A stretch of DNA of 64,000 bases, taken from Oceanimonas sp052119705 (GTDB taxonomy: Bacteria; Pseudomonadota; Gammaproteobacteria; Enterobacterales; Aeromonadaceae). Positions within the stretch are counted from its first letter, which is position 1; every line of letters begins with the position of its first letter. Of the stretch, positions 1 through 9,154 are shown in pieces. Under the pieces are notes generated by a model. It had not been told where the DNA came from, ran no database searches, and saw nothing but the letters and a program-made list of their open reading frames with translations. Made by a program: the position numbers and the translations under genes. Where the stretch lies: positions 62,001 to 126,000 of the forward strand of contig NZ_JBGQOP010000007.1 in the NCBI RefSeq assembly GCF_052119705.1, given 5' to 3'.

Positions 1-32
1 AAGATCTGAAAATAGATGTAGTCGATGGTCAT
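1..32 (-). CDS. Probable slipin/stomatin-like membrane protease subunit (5' end only)
   Basis: Only the first ten codons are in the window, running off the left edge: ATG at 32 reads MTIDYIYFQI. A strong AGGAG lies about 10 bases upstream (complement of 42-46). The gene follows nfeD by 26 bases on the same strand. Long NfeD proteins are very often encoded next to a slipin (SPFH/stomatin family) partner, which they are thought to process, so the identification rests mainly on context plus a short hydrophobic N-terminus. Ten residues cannot confirm the family. Confidence 0.45.
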   Translation of the reverse strand, partial: MTIDYIYFQI

Positions 33-58
33 GAGTGTTTCTCCTCTGATGTTTGAGC

Positions 59-1471
59 TTAATCGTTGGCTGGTCGCTGTGTTAACGGGCGCACTTCCAA
101 CACCAGCAGATGGACCGCCAGTACCACTATAGTTTGCTGCGCACTGATGGGCTCTGTGCTCTGAGCTTGCCAGCGCTCGCCTTGTACCATCACATAACCG
201 GTCGGCGCAATATCGGTGAGCGCCTCACCTTGCAAGCCCACCATGGTCTGGATGCCAGATAGCACAGGCTGATGGCGTTGTTTGATGATCAGGCGAACTA
301 CCACCAGCATTAGCCCCAGTGACACTAAGGTAAAGGCCGCAATCAAGGGCCAAGCCAAGCGGAAGGCTTTATCTGGAGTGTCAAACAACAGCACAGAGCC
401 CATCACAAACGCCACCACTCCGCCTAAACCAAATACGCCCAAAGTTGGCGTTATTGCCTCCGCCGCTATAAACACCAAGCCTAACGCCAATAAACCTAAG
501 CCAACGCTGCTAAAGGGCAGCATTTGCAGCGCCATGGCGGCCAGTAATAAGCAAATAGCGCCACTGATGCCCGCCACGCCAAAGCCTGGGCTCATAAACT
601 CCAACACCAAGCCATAAACGCCGATCAGTAACAGCAAGTAGGTGATATTCGGGTTGCTGATGGTAATGATAAATTGCTGGCGCCAGTTGGGCAGTCGCTG
701 CTCTGCGTTTAACTCGGTGGCCAAATTGGCCGTGGCGAAGGTATAGGGGCTGTCGTTGATTGTTAATTGGCGGCCATTAAGCATTGTTATTAATGTCGGT
801 ATGTCATCGGCGATTAGCTCAATCACATGCTCGTTTAAGGCTTCAGCGGCGGTGAGCGTGGCGGCCTCGCGCACCGCCAGCTCTGCCCACTCGGCATTGC
901 GCCCGCGAAGTTGCGCCAAAGAGCGTATGTAGGCAACGGCGTCATTGCGTATCTTGCGCTCCATATTGCTGATACTTGGCGCGGCGGTGGCTTCATCTGT
1001 GTTATCCAGCGGCTCTGCGGTGGGTTGTATTGGGTCGTTTTTAGAAACTTGCGAAGTCAGCTGCACAGGCGTAGCCGCACCTAAATGCGTGCCCGGTGCC
1101 ATGGCCGCTACATGACTGGCATAGAGAATATAGGTGCCTGCCGAGACGGCACGCGCGCCATTGGGAGCCACATACACCACCACCGGAATATTCGACGCTA
1201 AAATGGCGCTAATAATGCTGCGAGTGGCATCATATAAACCGCCGGGTGTGTCGAGCGTGAGCAATATAAAAGCGGGCTGTTTGATTTCTGCTTGAACCAG
1301 CTCGGTTACAATAAAATCAGCGGTGCCAGAGCCGATAGGTCCTTTGATATCCAGCTGCCAGTAAGTCTGTTGCACCGCGGTTTGTTGAGGCTGCACTTGT
1401 GCCACCACTTGCGGTGTAAACAGGGGCCAGCTCAGCCAACAGAACAGTAATATTATTCTGCGCCAGTTCAT
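59..1471 (-). CDS. nfeD: NfeD-family membrane-bound serine protease (long form)
   Basis: Long NfeD (NfeD1b type), a membrane protease thought to act on or with a slipin. From ATG 1471 the protein has 470 residues. Residues 1-25 form a signal peptide or anchor (MNWRR then a hydrophobic stretch). Residues 35-230 form a ClpP-like protease domain with DTPGG at 74-78 and SAGT at 110-113, where Ser110 is the likely nucleophile. Lys173 in the helix ERKIRNDA is a candidate general base. Four or five membrane segments follow at about 265-395, then a soluble C-terminal OB-fold-like NfeD domain. ATG 1471 was chosen because a GAGAGGAG ribosome site precedes it by about 8 bases; the longer frame to 1552 has no such site. 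The slipin-like gene begins 26 bases downstream, suggesting an operon. Confidence 0.85.
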   Translation of the reverse strand: MNWRRIILLFCWLSWPLFTPQVVAQVQPQQTAVQQTYWQLDIKGPIGSGTADFIVTELVQAEIKQPAFILLTLDTPGGLYDATRSIISAILASNIPVVVYVAPNGARAVSAGTYILYASHVAAMAPGTHLGAATPVQLTSQVSKNDPIQPTAEPLDNTDEATAAPSISNMERKIRNDAVAYIRSLAQLRGRNAEWAELAVREAATLTAAEALNEHVIELIADDIPTLITMLNGRQLTINDSPYTFATANLATELNAEQRLPNWRQQFIITISNPNITYLLLLIGVYGLVLEFMSPGFGVAGISGAICLLLAAMALQMLPFSSVGLGLLALGLVFIAAEAITPTLGVFGLGGVVAFVMGSVLLFDTPDKAFRLAWPLIAAFTLVSLGLMLVVVRLIIKQRHQPVLSGIQTMVGLQGEALTDIAPTGYVMVQGERWQAQSTEPISAQQTIVVLAVHLLVLEVRPLTQRPAND

Positions 1472-1563
1472 CCCATTACTCCTCTCTCGCTCAATAAAGC
1501 CTAGCGCACTCATTAAAAGTTGGCGGTTTTTTAAATAAATCGAGATCAGCAAAGGAGTCTGGA

Positions 1564-1802
1564 CGTGTAAAAGAGTGAAGGGTAAAAGGTAGCGCTAAGC
1601 GCTCAGCCAAAAAAAGATATCGAGGCTTCGTCATGCTGATACTGAATCAAGTTCAGCATGACGAAGATTCAGTACCGATATGACGGTTGGGTGTGGGTAT
1701 GGTATTTATACAGTCATCCTGACGCACGTCAGAATCTTGGTTTAGGGGAGATTGACGCTGGTAAGCCCGTCCGGTTCACCCTTTACGCCTCACCCCTCAC
1801 CA
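1564..1802. repeat. Heptad tracts, a perfect 14-bp hairpin and a REP-like palindrome
   Basis: The spacer between viaA and nfeD (both minus) is built of repeats. 1564-1608 is a run of GTGAAGG/GTAAAAG-like heptamers passing into GCGCTAA/GCGCTCA units. 1626-1639 and 1653-1666 are perfect 14-bp inverted arms (CTTCGTCATGCTGA and its complement) around a 13-base loop. 1714-1731 carries CATCCTGACG..CGTCAG, the same palindrome type as at 18341, 19625 and 19835. 1779-1802 is another heptad tract (CCTTTAC GCCTCAC CCCTCAC). No convincing gene was seen here. Confidence 0.7.
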
Positions 1803-1809
1803 TTTTCAG

Positions 1810-3252
1810 CTACTGCAGTCGCGCCGCTTGCTCTAGGCTCTTCCAGTCACTGAACAAATGCACAGGATCGCACAGCTGCTGCATGGCGTGCAGGGCGGTG
1901 GCATAGCCTAATTGCAGGCCAAACATACGCACGCCCTGTTCGTCTTTGGCTTGCTGCACAAGGTGGCGCAATTCTGCACTCACCTGAAACTCACCGTCAC
2001 TAACCAGCAAGATATCTGCTTGTTGCCAAGCTTGTTGTTTCAAGTTCTTTAAGGCGGCCACTAGCGGCGTGTTGACATCGGTGCCGCCACTAAAAGAGCC
2101 GCGCAGCATATCTAATAATTCGGGCAGGGCCAGCGTTTGGTTGTCGAGCGTTAACAGCTCATCGGCGCCGCCAAATAAGTAGACCAAGCAGCCGCGGTCT
2201 TGCTTTTTCGCCACTCTAAGCGCTTCTAAGACCAAGGCCTTTGACACTTGCTCCGCAAGACCGTGCATAGACGCCGAGGTATCTAAGCATAAAATAATCG
2301 GCCCTTGTTGCAGGCCTTGGCCGGCCCCTTCGCCTTTGCCGGAACGCGGCGAGGTCCAGTCGGTGCCGGCATCTATGGGCATAACGCCGGCCACCGCATA
2401 GCTGAGCAGCCCTTGCTCGGCGCGTCTGGCATGCCAAAGCATTTTTAAGACCGGATGCCCCATAAAGGCGGCCTCTAAAGGCAACATGCGCGCCAAATTA
2501 TCGGAGCGGGTAATGCCCTCGGTTTCCATGGGAATGCCGGGGATTTTTCGCTCTTGTGGGCCTCGGTCTTGCGGGCTCATCTTTTGTAATAAATGGCTGA
2601 GGCTGGCGCTTTGCTCCGGATCTGGTTTCTGTTGGCCTAACAGCTGCAGCAGCTTTTGCAGCGGCTGCACTTGGGCTATCCAATTGCTTAAGCGCAACAG
2701 ATCAAACCAAGCGCGATCCCGCAGCTCGCCGCGGTTTTGGTCGTTCCCGATGGCGGGTGCTATGCCTAACTCTTCGGCCACCTGATCCATCGACTGCCAA
2801 AGACTGACTCTGTGCTGCCATTGCTCAGCCAGTTTATGCAGTGCCGACCAAGTATGGCGAGCGCGCGCTTTTTGCTCGGCCAGCTCAGGCGCCATGCCGT
2901 GCAGCATCAAGCCCCCTGCGGTGGCAGGCCACGCCAGCTCTACTTGCTCCAGCACCAACAAAATATCTTGCACCACGGCTTGCGCCACCTCTGGCGTATC
3001 TTGGCTATAATCCAGCGCACCCGATTTAGCCAGCAACACCCGCACTCGGCGCTCGGTACTGTTGCTGAGCCAACTCTTGTCTCGGTGAGCAGCGGGCAGC
3101 ACCAACTCGCCGTTATCTAATTGTTGCAACCAGTGTTGCACTGTCTCGGCTCTGGGCAAGAGGTTGCCCAAGGGGTGGGTGACCACCAGTGCAAATAAGT
3201 TTTCGGGCAGGGCGGCAAGGGGTGCCAAGCCCACCGGCAGCGGAGTAGCCAT
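1810..3252 (-). CDS. viaA: VWA-domain protein ViaA, RavA partner
   Basis: ViaA is the von Willebrand factor A partner of the MoxR-type AAA+ ATPase RavA. In E. coli the pair associates with lipid and respiratory complexes and affects aminoglycoside sensitivity. The protein has 480 residues, close to the E. coli length of about 483. The N-terminal two thirds is helical. The VWA domain starts near residue 318, with the MIDAS motif DTSAS at 324-328, the downstream SGGTDVNTPL (metal-coordinating Thr) and VSDGEF (Asp) also present, so the metal site looks intact. The start ATG lies 3 bases after the ravA stop, so the two genes are translationally close and almost certainly co-transcribed, ravA first. 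Confidence 0.9.
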   Translation of the reverse strand: MATPLPVGLAPLAALPENLFALVVTHPLGNLLPRAETVQHWLQQLDNGELVLPAAHRDKSWLSNSTERRVRVLLAKSGALDYSQDTPEVAQAVVQDILLVLEQVELAWPATAGGLMLHGMAPELAEQKARARHTWSALHKLAEQWQHRVSLWQSMDQVAEELGIAPAIGNDQNRGELRDRAWFDLLRLSNWIAQVQPLQKLLQLLGQQKPDPEQSASLSHLLQKMSPQDRGPQERKIPGIPMETEGITRSDNLARMLPLEAAFMGHPVLKMLWHARRAEQGLLSYAVAGVMPIDAGTDWTSPRSGKGEGAGQGLQQGPIILCLDTSASMHGLAEQVSKALVLEALRVAKKQDRGCLVYLFGGADELLTLDNQTLALPELLDMLRGSFSGGTDVNTPLVAALKNLKQQAWQQADILLVSDGEFQVSAELRHLVQQAKDEQGVRMFGLQLGYATALHAMQQLCDPVHLFSDWKSLEQAARLQ

Positions 3253-3255
3253 GAC

Positions 3256-4710
3256 TTAGTCCTTAACAGGCAGGGCGGCAAAGGCCTGATGCAGCTCTTG
3301 CAAGCGCGTTTTTTGTAGGCTGAGCTGCTGCTGTTGACGGCTCAATTGGCGCTGTGCCTGAGTGGCTAAGTCTTGCTCTAACCAAAGATGAGTAGCCAAG
3401 CGCTCGGTTAAGCCGCTTAATTGCTGCTCTAGCCAGACTAAGTACTGACCGAGCTCCGCAATCCGCTCATCTAACTGGCGCAGGCGCGAGGCAATGTGCG
3501 CCGCGGGCCAGGCCTTGGGCTGCAGGGCACTTTGGCGCTGATACAGCTCCATCACGGGTTCGTATAAGTCGAGATTGCTGCCGAGATTGCGAATTTCATC
3601 TTGGGTAAAGGTGGTGTTAGGCACGCGAGGTTGGCGATACAGCAAATCCCCAAGCTCGTTGCGTTTTTGGCGTTGGCCTTTGGCTTCCACCACGGTTTGA
3701 CCTTGCTCGTCTAAAAACAGCTGATAGCCTTGCTCATCAAGGGCTGGCACGATCGGGTCTGCGTCTTGCTCGAGGCGCTGCTGCCAGCTGTCCACCAGCT
3801 CCGTCATTAACTCGGCATTAAAGCCCGGATCTGAGGCGATATTTTGCGCCAACCACTGGCTCAAAACGCCATATTGCTCAGGGCGCTGCCATAAACAATG
3901 GGGCAACACCCAAGCATCATATAAGCCGGCCTCGGTATCGCCGTTACAAAAGGCCGATACTTTTAGCAGCTTTACGACCTTGCGCCAGCGACGGTCGGAA
4001 ACGACGATTTCTTGCTCCGCCAAGAAGTGGCGCAAGCTGTGCAACAAACGGATTAAGCCGCTGGATAATTCTAAGTTACTGGCACCTTCGCGAATGGCCA
4101 TTAGGTCTGCGGTGCTGAGGCGGTCCGCATCAATGGGTGCTTGGTAGCTATGGTTAAGGGTCAGTAATTGGGTAAAGCTTTCGTCTTGCACCGGCTCTAC
4201 TTCAAAGCGCAGCAAGAAACGGTCGTACAACGCATTGAGCTCAGCGCCTTCGGGCAATTCGTTACTGGCGGCAATCACCGCAATTAAGGGCACCTTAACG
4301 CGCTGGCTGCCGTTATCGAATTGGCGCTCGTTTAAGATGGTGAGCAGGCTGTTTAGAATGGCGCTGTTGGCTTTAAAAATCTCATCGATAAAGGCGATCG
4401 CCGCTTCAGGTAGGTAGCCCTCGGTTTGGCGCAAGTATCTGTCTTGCTCCAATGCCTTAATGGATAAGGGGCCAAATAACTCTTCTGGCACCGAGAAGCG
4501 GGTTAGCAGGCGTTCAAAATAACGGCCATCTTCCACCATAGTGTGCAAGCGGCGCGCCAACTCACTCTTGGCTGTGCCCGGCGGGCCCAGCAGCAGTAAA
4601 TGCTCACCAGATAATGCGGCCAACAGGGCGAGTCTGGCCGGTGTATCCCGTTCTAGCAGCCCTTGCTGTAAATGGGTGATCAGTGCAGCAATACGGGATT
4701 TAACGACCAT
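3256..4710 (-). CDS. ravA: MoxR-family AAA+ ATPase RavA
   Basis: RavA is a hexameric MoxR AAA+ ATPase. In E. coli it binds the lysine decarboxylase LdcI and, with ViaA, respiratory complexes. From ATG 4710 the protein has 484 residues. Walker A GPPGTAKS is at 42-49, Walker B with FIDE at 107-110, a sensor-1-like AASNELPEG follows, and the arginine region lies around LYDRFLLRF. The C-terminal part is rich in Gln/Leu and looks coiled-coil, matching the discontinuous triple-helical region of the family. A TTG at 4740 would add ten residues, but ATG 4710 aligns better with family starts and has AGG upstream. First gene of ravA-viaA, probably transcribed from the repeat-rich spacer at 4711-5227. 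Confidence 0.9.
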   Translation of the reverse strand: MVVKSRIAALITHLQQGLLERDTPARLALLAALSGEHLLLLGPPGTAKSELARRLHTMVEDGRYFERLLTRFSVPEELFGPLSIKALEQDRYLRQTEGYLPEAAIAFIDEIFKANSAILNSLLTILNERQFDNGSQRVKVPLIAVIAASNELPEGAELNALYDRFLLRFEVEPVQDESFTQLLTLNHSYQAPIDADRLSTADLMAIREGASNLELSSGLIRLLHSLRHFLAEQEIVVSDRRWRKVVKLLKVSAFCNGDTEAGLYDAWVLPHCLWQRPEQYGVLSQWLAQNIASDPGFNAELMTELVDSWQQRLEQDADPIVPALDEQGYQLFLDEQGQTVVEAKGQRQKRNELGDLLYRQPRVPNTTFTQDEIRNLGSNLDLYEPVMELYQRQSALQPKAWPAAHIASRLRQLDERIAELGQYLVWLEQQLSGLTERLATHLWLEQDLATQAQRQLSRQQQQLSLQKTRLQELHQAFAALPVKD

Positions 4711-4889
4711 GTATCCAACCTGTAAGTTAATTGTATTCAAAATGTCTTAACATCTTACCCAAAAACGCAGAGTACGCAAAATGTGTGAGGCAACCTAAGG
4801 TAACGGCAAAAAATTAATGGGGGTAAAGAGTGAAGGAGACAACCTCGGCCCTTAGCTGCTTTCGCTGCAGATAGCTTTAGAACCTTCTT

Positions 4890-5045
4890 CGCAACGAAAC
4901 CCACAAAATTCACTAAAAGATCTACATAAGAGAACATGCTGCAAATGGTAAGACCTACAACTAAGCACTGTATTGGTTCTTACCATCAAAGTCCCTTTTT
5001 CGATTTTATCCTTATTTTTTCGCGGGTTTAGCGGGTTTCGTTGCA
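4890..5045. repeat. GCAACGAAA-type palindromic element (full copy)
   Basis: An imperfect palindrome of about 155 bp. It begins GCAACGAAACCCAC near 4891 and ends GCGGGTTTCGTTGC near 5044. An inner inverted pair GGTAAGA..TCTTACC (about 4947 and 4977) closes a smaller hairpin. The same layout recurs at eight other intergenic places in the window. The spacer 4711-5227 between ravA and mgtE also holds a half copy at about 5100-5152 (TTTTTCCGTGGG..GTGGCAAA) and a heptad tract at 5177-5210 (ACTCAAC ATTCAGC ACTAAAA ACTCAAC). No gene was seen in this spacer. Confidence 0.75.
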
Positions 5046-5227
5046 AAAATCTTGGCGCTTGGTGTCGGGGGCTTGTTTTAGTCCTGACCATAAAGCGTTC
5101 TTGCAGATTTGATCACTATTTTTCCGTGGGATTCTGTGGCAAATAATCTTTAATCTTTCGGTGGTTTTTGAACTTTACTCAACATTCAGCACTAAAAACT
5201 CAACACTGAAATAGCGGAACGCTATGC

Positions 5228-6568
5228 TCACCCCAGCGCTAAAAATTGTGAGGCTATATATAAGTACATAAGTACGCCTGAGGCATCGCACACAGTAGTG
5301 ATCAAGGGCGCACTGGCGCTCGCTGGGTCAAAGCCCATATTGTTCAGCACAAAGGGTAAACTCATACCAATAAGACAACCAATCATCACCACCATCATCA
5401 TGCTCATGGCCAGCACCATAGCGACCATAGCGTCACCGCGCAGATAGCCAATAGCGGAAATCGCCACCGCCATGGTGCCGCCTAAACATAAGGCGACTAA
5501 GGCTTCTCGGCCCAATAAGCGAAACCAGTCGCGCATTACCACCTCGCCGGTGGCGAGCGCGCGCACCATCAAGGTGGCGGACTGAGAGCCGGCGTTACCG
5601 CCGCTGCCCACCAGTAAGGGCAAGAAGAACACCAGTACTATATTGGCGGCAATTAAGTCTTCAAAATGGGCAATACCGACACCGGAAAATAAGTTACCGA
5701 ATACCAATAACACTAACCAAAACACTCGCTTCTTATAGAGCACGCGAATGCTCACGTCTTTCATGTTGCCAATCATGGTGCTCACACCACCGGACTTATG
5801 AAAGTCGTCGGTGGCTTCTTCACTGAGCACGTCCATGGCGTCATCGTGGGTGACTATGCCCACCAAGGCGCCGTCTTCATCGACGATGGGCAGCGCTATT
5901 AAGTCATAGCGGGCAATGATTTTGGCTACGTCTTCTTGGTCGTCATTCACGCGACAATGAATGGGCGAATGGATCATGATGTCGTGCATCAAGGTGGGCG
6001 GTGAGGCTAAGATCAGCGCGCGTAAAGACACCACGCCCAATAACTTGCGCCCGGCATCAATCACATAAGCATGATAAATGGTTTCTGCATCCGGGGCTTC
6101 GGTACGCAGGGCGCTCAAGGCTTCGCTGACGTTCATATTAGCGTCGAGCGTGGCGTAATCTGAGGTCATTAAGGCGCCGGCCGTGCCTTCTTGATAGGAG
6201 GCCAGTTTGCGAATGTCTTCGCGCTCCGCCTGCGCCAATGCCGGCAGTAGCGCGTCTTTTTGTTGTTGATCGAGTTGTTTATATAAGTCGGCCCGCTCAT
6301 CGGCGGGCATTTCTGATACCAACCGTGCCAGATTAGCTCGAGGGAATGCCCTCGCCAAAGCTATCTGCTCGTCCATATCTAGGTAGGAAAACACCCCAGC
6401 ACGGTCAGGCATTTGGTCTAGCAATTGCCACGCCAGTGCAGGTTTTATATCGGCTAAGGTATCGGCGATGTCGACGGGGCGCATACCTTTCACATGGCCT
6501 AGCGCGCGGTCAAATTGCTGCTGTTCAATGTCGAGCCCTAAAACTCGTGCAAGTGCTTTATGATCCAT
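5228..6568 (-). CDS. mgtE: Magnesium transporter MgtE
   Basis: MgtE is a homodimeric inner-membrane Mg2+ channel gated by cytosolic Mg2+. From ATG 6568 it has 446 residues. The helical MgtE N domain is at about 1-120, followed by a CBS pair at about 125-245 (MTSDYATLD.. and IVDEDGALVGIVTHDD). The transmembrane domain of five helices runs from about 275 to the end. The hallmark pore segment GSGGNAGSQSATLMVRALATGE is present; the family metal-coordinating Asp is probably in FDPASASAPLITTVCD. A TTG at 6592 would add eight residues (MIITQSKI); neither start has a clear ribosome site. No Mg-responsive leader was recognised. Single gene flanked by repeat-rich spacers. Confidence 0.88.
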   Translation of the reverse strand: MDHKALARVLGLDIEQQQFDRALGHVKGMRPVDIADTLADIKPALAWQLLDQMPDRAGVFSYLDMDEQIALARAFPRANLARLVSEMPADERADLYKQLDQQQKDALLPALAQAEREDIRKLASYQEGTAGALMTSDYATLDANMNVSEALSALRTEAPDAETIYHAYVIDAGRKLLGVVSLRALILASPPTLMHDIMIHSPIHCRVNDDQEDVAKIIARYDLIALPIVDEDGALVGIVTHDDAMDVLSEEATDDFHKSGGVSTMIGNMKDVSIRVLYKKRVFWLVLLVFGNLFSGVGIAHFEDLIAANIVLVFFLPLLVGSGGNAGSQSATLMVRALATGEVVMRDWFRLLGREALVALCLGGTMAVAISAIGYLRGDAMVAMVLAMSMMMVVMIGCLIGMSLPFVLNNMGFDPASASAPLITTVCDASGVLMYLYIASQFLALG

Positions 6569-7218
6569 AATTTTGCTCTGCGTGATGATCAAATAGGCCG
6601 TAACCGTTTAGCTAAAAAAGCAGCTAAAAAAACTGCGATATGCGTTAATTTTAGATATAAAAGTGGCGAGTTTTGTATTGTCGAATGCTAAGTGATTGAT
6701 TTTTTAATAGCAAGCCAATACCAGTGCAGGTGAAGGGTTAGGTGTGAAGAGTGAAGGGGGCAATATAGCCCTAAGATAAAACCATAGCGCACTGCGCCCA
6801 CATCCCAGAGTCCAGCCTTAAGAAGTACAAAGAACTACCTGATTACGTATGAACTTCAGCCATGATGCGCGTTGTTTTAGGTTTTTGTAGCTGCCACTTG
6901 TTTATAAACAGAAAGTTTCGGCAGGCCAGCTTTGCTGGCAATTTTTAAATAAAAACATAAAACCGTGGCGAAGTCCTCTTCGCCGAAGAGACGGCCACCT
7001 ACGTTGTAACCCATTGAATATATTGACGCTGAAGTCACTGAAACATAGCTGAACTTTGTGGATAATCAGGTAATGGTAAGACCAAGTCAACGTCCAAAGG
7101 GGCTCGGCGATGTTGCTCTAACCCATCAATATTTCTTTAGGCCAGCTCTCTATTTTTTCGCGGTTTTCGTGGGTTTCGTTGCAAAAAAATCTTTAGCTAT
7201 TGAACATCACTCAACACT
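6569..7218. other. Gene-free spacer between nudJ and mgtE with repeat debris
   Basis: About 650 bases with no supported gene. 6730-6758 is a heptad tract (GTGAAGG GTTAGGT GTGAAGA GTGAAGG). 6925-6939 is a perfect GCCAGC-TTT-GCTGGC hairpin followed by ATTTTT. 7154-7190 is the right arm of the GCAACGAAA-type element (ATTTTTTCGCGG..GTTTCGTTGCAAA), and GGTAAG of the same element appears near 7076, so this is probably a decayed copy. The mgtE promoter should lie near 6570-6720, but no -35/-10 pair is certain. Confidence 0.5.
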
Positions 7219-7674
7219 TTACCGCTGTTGTTTCAACATGCTCAGATCAAAACGTGCACCCGCCAAGTAATCCTTAAAGGAGGCTAAGATCATTGGGCTG
7301 CGCAATTGCTCGCCTAAGGCTTCAATCTCGCTCAAGGTCAGCCAATGGCAACAAATAATATCGTCGTCTGGGTCTTGTGGACAGGTGGCTAATGGCTCAG
7401 GCACTTCGGCACAAAAGGTAAAGCGTACGAAATGGATGCCGTTATCGGGGGCAGTAAACTGATAAATGGCCACCCCTTGATCAATTTTAATATCCAGCCC
7501 GGTTTCTTCTAATAGCTCTCGCTGGGCGCCTTCAATAATAGCCTCGCCGGGCTCAAGATGACCCGCTGGCTGGTTAAAACGAATGCGGCCTTGTTGCCAC
7601 TCTTCGACCATTAAAAACCGTTCGCCGGCCTGCACTATCATGGCCACAGTAACGGCAAAAGGATGATGACTCAT
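7219..7674 (-). CDS. nudJ: Nudix hydrolase NudJ (phosphatase NudJ)
   Basis: A Nudix enzyme of the NudJ (YmfB) type. The E. coli protein hydrolyses nucleoside tri- and diphosphates and hydroxymethylpyrimidine pyrophosphate. 151 residues (E. coli 153). The Nudix box is intact at 38-60: GHLEPGEAIIEGAQRELLEETGL, fitting GX5EX7REUXEEXGU, which binds Mg2+. WNQPAGHLE-like context (FNQPAGHLE) and the downstream LRSPM match NudJ more closely than other Nudix branches. ATG 7674 has AGGAG about 7 bases upstream. In E. coli nudJ precedes mnmA, but no mnmA is visible here; the gene stands alone between repeat-filled spacers. Confidence 0.82.
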   Translation of the reverse strand: MSHHPFAVTVAMIVQAGERFLMVEEWQQGRIRFNQPAGHLEPGEAIIEGAQRELLEETGLDIKIDQGVAIYQFTAPDNGIHFVRFTFCAEVPEPLATCPQDPDDDIICCHWLTLSEIEALGEQLRSPMILASFKDYLAGARFDLSMLKQQR

Positions 7675-7710
7675 GAGTTCTCCTGTTTTGTTCTAAGAAC
7701 TTAAATATAT

Positions 7711-7873
7711 TTTGCAACGAAAGAACACGAAACCCACGAAAAAATAGAGATCAAATCTAAAAGAGATTGTAATGGTAAAAGCAAACATCGAGTCTTTTTG
7801 CCGTGAGCTCTAACCTCAAAAATTTTGCTGTTATGTTAATCTTTTAGTGGATTTCGCGGGTTTCGTTGCAAAG
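7711..7873. repeat. GCAACGAAA-type palindromic element (full copy)
   Basis: A 163-bp imperfect palindrome in the arcA-nudJ spacer. The left arm TTTGCAACGAAAGAACACG starts at 7711, followed by CCCACGAAAAAATAGAGATC. The right arm GTGGATTTCGCGGGTTTCG ends in TTGCAAAG at 7872. The internal GGTAA motif is near 7771. Same architecture as the copies at 4890, 10376, 43074 and 54266. Confidence 0.75.
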
Positions 7874-7899
7874 ATCTTTGATCTTAAGTTTTTAAACTT

Positions 7900-7930
7900 T
7901 AAAAACAAAAAACCTCGCAGGGCGAGGTTT
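7900..7930 (-). terminator. Rho-independent terminator of arcA
   Basis: On the minus strand, about 30 bases after the arcA stop, AACCTCGC (7922-7929 complement) pairs with GCGAGGTT (7911-7918 complement) around a 3-base loop, and a run of T follows (complement of 7900-7911). A strong GC stem plus T-tract in the right orientation. Confidence 0.85.
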
Positions 7931-7959
7931 TAAGTGTGTGGCAATTCATCAGCTGGCGA

Positions 7960-8676
7960 TTAAGCCTCTAAGTCACCGCAAAAGCGATAGCCTTCGCCGT
8001 GGATAGTGGCGATGATTTCTGGCGTATCAGGCATAGACTCAAAATGCTTACGAATACGACGAATGGTGACGTCAACTGTGCGATCGTGGGGTTTAAGTTC
8101 GCGGCCGGTCATCTTCTTCAATAACTCGGCACGGCTTTGAATTTGGCCTGGGTTCTCACAAAAGTGGATCATGGCGCGAAACTCACTGCGCGGCAGCTTA
8201 AACACTTCGTTATTTGGGCTGACCAGTGCGCGGCTGTTAATGTCCAACGTCCAACCGTTAAAGCGATAAGCATCCACTTGGCGCTCTTCTTCTGGCGCGT
8301 CAGGCACTTGCATGGTGCGGCTTAGCAGGTTGCGGGCGCGTATGGTTAGTTCGCGGGGATTAAACGGCTTAGTAATATAATCATCGGCACCAATTTCTAG
8401 GCCTAGGATTTTATCCACTTCGTTATCACGGCCGGTCAAAAACATCAGCGCTAAGTTGTGTTGCTCGCGCAATTCACGAGCCAGCAACAAGCCATTTTTG
8501 CCGGGCAGGTTGATGTCCATGATCACTAAATTTATGTTGTTGTTTGACAGTGCCTGATACATCTCATCACCGTCTGTGGCCTCTAATACAGAATAACCTT
8601 CCGCTTCAAAGATACCCTTTAGGGTATTACGAGTAACTAACTCGTCTTCAACAATAAGAATATGTGGAGTCTGCAT
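7960..8676 (-). CDS. arcA: Aerobic respiration control response regulator ArcA
   Basis: OmpR/PhoB-family response regulator that represses aerobic metabolism genes under low oxygen after phosphorylation by the sensor kinase ArcB (not in this window). 238 residues, identical in length to E. coli ArcA. The receiver domain is at about 1-120, with acidic pocket Glu10/Asp11, phospho-acceptor Asp54 in VIMDINLPG, Thr in FLTGR and Lys in YITKPFNPRE. The winged-helix DNA-binding domain is at about 135-232, ending in DVTIRRIRKHFE..IHGEGYRF. Its place upstream of yjtD and the thr operon mirrors the E. coli arcA-yjtD-thrL neighbourhood. Confidence 0.93.
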   Translation of the reverse strand: MQTPHILIVEDELVTRNTLKGIFEAEGYSVLEATDGDEMYQALSNNNINLVIMDINLPGKNGLLLARELREQHNLALMFLTGRDNEVDKILGLEIGADDYITKPFNPRELTIRARNLLSRTMQVPDAPEEERQVDAYRFNGWTLDINSRALVSPNNEVFKLPRSEFRAMIHFCENPGQIQSRAELLKKMTGRELKPHDRTVDVTIRRIRKHFESMPDTPEIIATIHGEGYRFCGDLEA

Positions 8677-9154
8677 GTGTCTACCTGTTTATTAGATGTA
8701 AATATAATGGAGTATCAATAGTGGCCGGAGTAGGAAATGTGGATTATTTGTAACTCATCTACCCTCTTACGCCACGCTACTGTTAAGTGGCGAGCTTTTG
8801 GCTCGCTGACACTGCTTGTTTTAAGCTGTTTTTATTTGCATCCCATGCAGTTACTGCCATCCCACGTCTTTGCTGTCATGTGATCGCTGCCATGTAGCTG
8901 CAGCATGTATTTTGCACGTTGCCCATTACATGGCGTCTAAAGAGACAGACGGGACAAACAGAGATCCATTACCTAAAGTTACGCTATTTTAACAGTTAAC
9001 AGGGGCATAACAATAGTCATCAGCTGAAATGTTAAATAGTTTTAGACGCAAGTTTGATCGAGGTCAAGCTAGGTGAAGGGCAATGTTGAGTTTTTAGTGT
9101 TGAATGTTGAGTTAAGACCAAAAGCAGGGATTAGGGATGAGGGAGTGGTCAATG
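8677..9154. other. arcA upstream region; gene-free
   Basis: Nearly 480 bases upstream of arcA without a supported gene. 8677-9060 shows no repeat family seen elsewhere and presumably carries the arcA promoter and its control sites. 9073-9114 is a heptad tract (GTGAAGG, then TGTTGAG-like units), and 9127-9148 is a second one (GGGATTA GGGATGA GGGAGTG). Confidence 0.5.

Noticed and set aside
6923..6946. Rho-independent terminator on the plus strand
   Set aside because: The hairpin GCCAGC-TTT-GCTGGC with ATTTTT is well formed, but no plus-strand gene ends upstream; treated as part of spacer debris.
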